From Betaproteobacteria bacterium (lineage in GTDB: Bacteria > Pseudomonadota > Gammaproteobacteria > Burkholderiales > SG8-39), in contig JAEKLK010000231.1 in the NCBI GenBank assembly GCA_019509895.1, forward strand, positions 1 through 10,294: 10,294 nucleotides of DNA, given 5' to 3'. A program made the translations under genes and the position numbers. A model generated the notes under the pieces. That model searched no databases and was not told the DNA's origin. It was given only the letters and a program-made list of their open reading frames with translations. Every line of letters begins with the position of its first letter. Position 1 is the stretch's first letter. This document shows positions 6,827-10,294 of this stretch, piece by piece.

Positions 6827-7966
6827 CTAGTAGGACTTCGGCAGGCCGAGCACGCGCTCGGCGACGTAGCAGAGGATGAGCTGCGGCGTGATCGGCGCGA
6901 TGCGCCCCAGCAGCGCCTCGCGCAGATAGCGCTCGACGTGGTACTCGGCGGCATAGCCGTAGCCGCCGTGCGTCATTACCGCCTGCTGGCAGGCGTCGAA
7001 GCAGGCCTCGCCCGCCAGATATTTCGCGCTGTTCGCCTCCGCGCCGCAGGCCTGGCCCTGGTCATAGAGCCACGCGGCCTTGAACACCATCAGCCCGGCC
7101 GCCTCGAGGCCCATCCAGTTGGCGGCGAGCGGATGCTGGATCGCCTGGTTCTGTCCGATCGGCCGGTCGAACACCACGCGCTCCTTCGCATACTTCGCTG
7201 CCCGCTTGACCGCGCAGCGGCCGAGGCCGACGAGCTCGGCGGCAATCAGGATGCGCTCCGGGTTCATGCCGTGCAGGATGTACTCGAAGCCCTTGCCCTC
7301 CTCGCCGATGCGATCGTCCTCGGGCACCGGCAGCGCTTCGAAGAACACCTGGTTCGAGTCGACCGCATGGCGGCCCATCTTGTCGATCTCGCGCACCTCG
7401 ACATGGCGTCGATCGAGGTCCGTATAGAAAAGTGTGATGCCCGCCTCGGCGCGCGCGAGCAGCAGCACCTTCTCCGCCACCTGCGCGGTCGAGATCCACA
7501 CCTTCTCGCCCGACACGTAGTACGTGCCGCCCCGCTTCTCCGCCTTGGTCTTGAGCTTGCGCGTATTGAGGCCGGTGTTCGGCTCGGTGACCGCGAAGCA
7601 GGCGCGCTCCTTTCCGGCGATGAGCGGCGGCAGGAAGCGCCGCTTCTGCGCTTCGGTGCCGAACACCACTACCGGGTTGAGCCCGAAGATATTCATGTGC
7701 ACCGTCGAGCAGCCCGAGAACCCGGCCCCGGACTCGGCGATCGTCTGCATCATGAGCGCCGCTTCGGTGATCCCAAGGCCCGCGCCGCCGTACGCCTCGG
7801 GCATCGCAATGCCCAGCCATCCATCGCGAGCGCATGCCTGGTGCAGCTCCACGGGAAAATCGCCGCTCTTGTCGTGCGCGAGCCAGTAGTCGTCGCCGAA
7901 CTGCTCGCAGAGCTTCGCGATCGCGTCCCGGATCCGTTCCTGTTCCGGCGTGAACGCGAAATCCAT
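6827..7966 (-). CDS. Acyl-CoA dehydrogenase
   Basis: A 379-residue FAD flavoenzyme that makes an alpha-beta double bond in an acyl-CoA, passing electrons to electron-transfer flavoprotein. It has the full three-domain layout: N-terminal helices (MDFAFTPEQERIRDAIAKLCEQF), the PEAYGGAGLG element, the flavin-contact CFAVTEPNTGLNT (123-135) and VSGEKVWIST (151-160) strands, and C-terminal helices with YAKERVVFDRPIGQNQAIQHPLA and MTHGGYGYAAEYHVERYLREALLGRIAP. The usual C-terminal EGT catalytic segment is replaced by IAPITPQL; E237 in NPERIL is where isovaleryl-CoA and long-chain dehydrogenases carry their base, so it is the likely catalytic residue. The start ATG at 7966 follows a G-rich stretch and gives the family N-terminus. 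It is the last gene of the operon, 56 nt after the CoA-transferase. Substrate unknown; a branched or aromatic acid is possible. Confidence 0.93.
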   Translation of the reverse strand: MDFAFTPEQERIRDAIAKLCEQFGDDYWLAHDKSGDFPVELHQACARDGWLGIAMPEAYGGAGLGITEAALMMQTIAESGAGFSGCSTVHMNIFGLNPVVVFGTEAQKRRFLPPLIAGKERACFAVTEPNTGLNTRKLKTKAEKRGGTYYVSGEKVWISTAQVAEKVLLLARAEAGITLFYTDLDRRHVEVREIDKMGRHAVDSNQVFFEALPVPEDDRIGEEGKGFEYILHGMNPERILIAAELVGLGRCAVKRAAKYAKERVVFDRPIGQNQAIQHPLAANWMGLEAAGLMVFKAAWLYDQGQACGAEANSAKYLAGEACFDACQQAVMTHGGYGYAAEYHVERYLREALLGRIAPITPQLILCYVAERVLGLPKSY

Positions 7967-7987
7967 CAGCCCCCGAGCGAATCCATC

Positions 7988-8010
7988 TAATTGGTGACAG
8001 TCACCATTTA
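7988..8010. repeat. Near-perfect palindrome between CoA-transferase and acyl-CoA dehydrogenase genes
   Basis: The core GGTGAC-A-GTCACC at 7993-8005 is a perfect inverted repeat; it extends by one T-A pair, then after one mismatch by three more pairs to 7988-8010. It sits in the only sizeable gap (56 nt) of the operon, about 20 nt before the dehydrogenase start. It could be an operator, an mRNA hairpin that adjusts expression of the last gene, or a REP-like repeat; similar GGTGAC/GTCACC elements are, from memory, scattered in proteobacterial genomes. Confidence 0.5.
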
Positions 8011-8022
8011 AGTCGTCGCGTT

Positions 8023-9101
8023 TTAAATCACCACGCGATTCTTGCGCAACTCGGCGATCGCGCCGTCGTCGAAGCCGAGCTCCACCAGGATCTCGCGCGA
8101 GTGCTCGCCGAGCTTCGGCGTGCCGGCACGGATGCGGCCGCCGCGCCGACCGTTGGCCCACACCGGAAACTTGGCGTGGCCGCGCTCGGTTGCCTCGCGC
8201 TCGACGAGCTGCGGATGCTTCGCCGCCTCGCCGGGCGTGACGCAGAGGTCCACCGGGACGTCGTTCTCCTCCAGCAGGCGGATCCATTCATCGGCGCTCT
8301 TTCGCCGCAGCACCTGGGCCAGCTTTTGCGATAGCACATCGCCGTTCGCGCGGCGCTTCGCATCGGTTGCGAAGCGCTCGTCCTCCAACTCGGGCACGAG
8401 GCGCACGAAGTTTTCCCAGAAGTGCTCCTCCAGGATGCCGAGCGTGAGGCGCTTGCCGTCGGCGGTCTCGAAGACATCGTTCACCGGGAACAGATGGGCG
8501 CGCGGATCCGCGTGCGGATCGAGGCCATGACGCATGGCGCAGAGAAAGAACGCGGCCTCGAACAGCGAGAGATCGAGATAGGCGCCTTTGCCCTCGCGCA
8601 ATGCCGCGAGGATGGCGACCGCGGCAAAGGCACCGCCGGCCATGTCGGCGATCGGCAGCGACGAGCGCGTGGGCTGCTTCAGCCATTGTCCGGGAAACGC
8701 CAGCCCGCCCGCCGCGGCGACGTAGTTGACGTCGTGTCCGGGCCGCTCGCGCCAGCGACCGGTCTGGCCATAGCCGGAGATCGAGCAGTACACCAGGAGT
8801 CCATTGTGCTTGCGCAAGGTGTCGTGATCGATGCCCAGGCGCTTCGCCACACCCGGACGGAAGCCTTCCACCACCACGTCGGCCTTGGCGACGAGCTTGG
8901 CGACCACGCCCGCGGCGTCAGCGTGTTTGAGATCCAGCGAGATGCTGCGCTTGTTGCGGTTCTCGGTATCGAACTGCACCGGCACATACGCACCACGTCG
9001 GCGCCGAGGTCGGCCAGCATCGACGAGGCGAACGGCCCGGGCACGAACATCGAGAAGTCGACCACCTGCGTGCCGGCGAGCGGCAGCCACGGCTCAGACA
9101 T
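8023..9101 (-). pseudogene. CaiB/BaiF (class III) CoA-transferase, frame broken near 8985-8995
   Basis: Class III CoA-transferases swap CoA between acids through an aspartyl-CoA thioester. The N-terminus starts at ATG 9101 as MSEPWLPLAGTQVVDFSMFVPGPFASSMLADLGADVVR, unmistakable for the family, but in that frame the sequence turns to nonsense after R38 (codon 8990-8988). The rest, from YVPVQFDTENRNKRSISLDLK to the TAA at 8023-8025, lies in the frame one base back, and holds PGHDVNYVAAAGG and LPIAD, whose Asp (codon 8646-8644) is the expected nucleophile. The roughly 15-20 residues (VEPPGGD..R region) normally between GADV and NRNKRS are also missing, so a deletion of 3n+1 bases is more likely than a single-base slip. 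A gene caller would start the long frame at 9090 and give a false N-terminus. The ATG overlaps the SDR stop by 8 nt. Either a real pseudogene or an assembly error. Confidence 0.8.
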
Positions 9102-9807
9102 CGGGCGGCTCGATCCAGTTGTTGAGTGCGATGCCGCCATCCACCACGACAGTGCTGCCGGTGACATAGGCGCCGTAGCGCTCCGACAGGATGGCGACCG
9201 CCATCGCCGCGACGTCCGCCGGCGTGCCGAAGCGGCGCAGCGGAATCTTCTCCACCATGCCGGGCGGTGCGTTGAAGCCGCCACCCGGAATGGCACCGGG
9301 CGCGATGGCGTTGACGCGTATGCCGCGCGGGCCGAGCGCGCGCGCCAACTCCTTGACGAGCATCGTCTCGCCGGCCTTGGCGGCGCTGTAGTGCGGCAGG
9401 TTGCGCGGCGACTGCGCGTGCAGCGAGGTGGTGAGGAGCATGCGGCCCTTGATGCCGCGCTCGACCATATGACGCCCGAGCGCCTGGCAGAGCACGAATG
9501 CGGCGTCGAGATTCACCGCCAGCATCCCGCGCCACTGCGCATCGGTGACTTCGAGCACCGTCTGGCTCTCCTGGCGCCGCGGGCTCGCGCAATGCACGAA
9601 GAGCGACACGGTCCCCAGGCGCCGGATCGCCTCTTCGGCAAGCTGGCGCGCGGCCTGCGTGCTCGAGAGGTCGCAAGGCAGGTCCGCTTCGTCGACGTCG
9701 GCGCCGAGCACCTCCGCGCCTTCTTCGCGCAGCGCCTGCACCATGCCGCGGCCGATGCCGCGCGCGCTGCCGGTGACGAGCGCCCGCTCGCCCGCCAGCA
9801 GCTTCAC
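9094..9807 (-). CDS. SDR-family NAD(P)-dependent oxidoreductase
   Basis: A 237-residue classical short-chain dehydrogenase/reductase. The coenzyme motif T12-G13-S-A-R-G17-I-G19 is at the N-terminus. The usual NNAG is changed to HCAS (72-75), and the tetrad N99, S128, Y140 and K144 is complete (LAVNLD, TTSLH, HYSAAKAG). GIRVNAIAPGAI and TGSTVVVDGG are the standard C-terminal blocks. D37 and the following acid residues (GADVDEAD) suggest NAD(H) preference over NADP(H). The start is the GTG at 9807, sharing GTGA with the thioesterase stop; a longer open frame upstream to 10077 runs through that gene and was dismissed. It ends 8 nt inside the CoA-transferase start. A role on a hydroxyacyl- or ketoacyl-CoA is inferred from the operon; many SDRs cannot be assigned a substrate by sequence. 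Confidence 0.93.
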   Translation of the reverse strand: MKLLAGERALVTGSARGIGRGMVQALREEGAEVLGADVDEADLPCDLSSTQAARQLAEEAIRRLGTVSLFVHCASPRRQESQTVLEVTDAQWRGMLAVNLDAAFVLCQALGRHMVERGIKGRMLLTTSLHAQSPRNLPHYSAAKAGETMLVKELARALGPRGIRVNAIAPGAIPGGGFNAPPGMVEKIPLRRFGTPADVAAMAVAILSERYGAYVTGSTVVVDGGIALNNWIEPPDV

Positions 9808-10211
9808 TTTAGCCCGGCCTTCGCCCGCTTCGCCGCGAGCCGCTCCCGGCTTTTCGCGGTATCGACGACGAAGCGCACGTGCCGGCCGCGCCCGCATTGC
9901 TCGATCGGGTCCTGCACCGAGAACTCGAACGTCACGCGACGCCGGTCGACCTCGACGATCTTCACGTCGATCGTCACTTTCAGGCCGAGCGGCGTCGCCG
10001 CGAGATGATCGATCGACACATGCGCGCCGACCGAGTCCTCGCCGGCATCGAGATGCTCGAGCAGAAAATCGCGGCACGTGTACTCGACATCGCTCACCAT
10101 GCGGGGCGTCGCATACACCATGCCTTCCTTGCCCATGAAGCCGATGCAGCGGTTCTCGTCGACGGTGACCTCGCGCCGCGTCGCGAGCTCGGCCTTAAGC
10201 GAGTCCTTCAC
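9804..10211 (-). CDS. FlK-type hot-dog thioesterase
   Basis: A 135-residue single hot-dog-fold protein. Its conserved positions match those of the fluoroacetyl-CoA thioesterase FlK with a constant offset of seven: T35 (FlK Thr42), E43 (Glu50), G62 (Gly69), H69 (His76) and R113 (Arg120), in ATPRMVSDVE, SVGAHVSIDHLAATPLG and GRGRHVRFVVD. FlK numbers are from memory. The lid phenylalanine of FlK, Phe36, corresponds to E29 here, so fluoroacetyl-CoA is an unlikely substrate and a general acyl-CoA hydrolase role is more reasonable. The start is the GTG at 10211, sharing GTGA with the upstream HMA gene's stop; it ends with GTGA shared with the SDR. The C-terminus is lysine/arginine-rich. Likely cytoplasmic, releasing CoA from a pathway intermediate or protecting the CoA pool. 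Confidence 0.85.
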   Translation of the reverse strand: MKDSLKAELATRREVTVDENRCIGFMGKEGMVYATPRMVSDVEYTCRDFLLEHLDAGEDSVGAHVSIDHLAATPLGLKVTIDVKIVEVDRRRVTFEFSVQDPIEQCGRGRHVRFVVDTAKSRERLAAKRAKAGLK

Positions 10212-10294
10212 GGCGCCTTGTATCCGGCGCGCTCGATGGCGCGCTTGAACTCCGCCGGCCCGGCCTTCGCCGGATCGTAGGTGACGCGCGCGCG
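10208..10294 (-). CDS. Heavy-metal-associated (HMA) domain protein, C-terminal end
   Basis: The last 28 residues of a gene running off the right edge: RARVTYDPAKAGPAEFKRAI then ERAGYKAP and TGA at 10210-10208. V-x-Y-D-P-x-K-A followed by a helix F-K-x-A-I-E-x-A-G-Y is the typical second half of the ferredoxin-like HMA fold in MerP/CopZ-type metal carriers. The metal-binding CXXC would lie outside the window, so it cannot be verified. The TGA overlaps the thioesterase GTG as GTGA, placing it in the same transcription unit. It is either a short metal chaperone of about 70 residues or the tail of a larger protein. Confidence 0.7.
   Translation of the reverse strand, partial: RARVTYDPAKAGPAEFKRAIERAGYKAP

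Noticed and set aside
6938..7990. Open frame of 350 codons on the plus strand
   Set aside because: Lies entirely opposite the acyl-CoA dehydrogenase, which has clear motifs in its own frame; the antisense product has none.
8979..9000. Programmed ribosomal frameshift in the CoA-transferase
   Set aside because: No slippery X-XXY-YYZ heptamer at the junction, and a slip would not supply the missing 15-20 conserved residues; mutation or assembly error is simpler.
8422..10008. Open frame of 528 codons on the plus strand
   Set aside because: It is antisense to the SDR, CoA-transferase and thioesterase genes, shows no family motif and has a low-complexity H/R/A-rich composition expected of the reverse of GC-rich coding DNA.

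Overview
The window is about 10.3 kb of very GC-rich DNA (roughly two-thirds G+C), packed with short, often overlapping genes. The protein families seen (a heptosyltransferase-like GT9, a UDP-glucuronate decarboxylase, a PsiF-repeat protein, two tiny helix-turn-helix proteins, and an acyl-CoA operon) together suggest a betaproteobacterium, most likely of the Burkholderiales or a relative. This is an inference from gene style and not from a marker gene. I see no rRNA, tRNA, CRISPR array, transposase or phage gene, so this looks like ordinary chromosome.

Left part (1-5120) is a surface-glycan locus. A plus-strand operon runs from the tail of a GT9 glycosyltransferase through a GT4-like glycosyltransferase to a UDP-glucuronate decarboxylase (UDP-xylose synthase), each start overlapping the previous stop. 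Facing it, read leftward from 5120, are a membrane-tethered GT2 glycosyltransferase, a radical SAM protein with a cysteine-rich SPASM/twitch-like tail (4-nt ATGA overlap), then two small lipoproteins joined to each other by another ATGA overlap. Together they could build and modify a xylose-containing surface polysaccharide. What the radical SAM protein acts on is unknown.

Middle part (5121-6826) holds small stand-alone genes: an SRPBCC lipid/ligand-binding-fold protein divergent from the GT2 gene, a periplasmic protein with three PsiF-type repeats, and a convergent pair of mini helix-turn-helix proteins that resemble each other and overlap tail to tail by 4 nt. Several inverted repeats in the spacers here are operator candidates.

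Right part (6827-10294) is a minus-strand operon for CoA-thioester metabolism. In transcription order it holds the tail of a heavy-metal-associated (HMA) domain protein, a FlK-type hot-dog thioesterase, an SDR oxidoreductase, a class III (CaiB/BaiF) CoA-transferase whose N-terminus is in a different frame from the rest, and an acyl-CoA dehydrogenase. The first four genes are chained by GTGA or ATG overlaps. The logic is activation of an unknown organic acid as its CoA ester, desaturation, oxidation or reduction and release. The CoA-transferase break means the pathway may be dead in this strain, or the sequence has an error.
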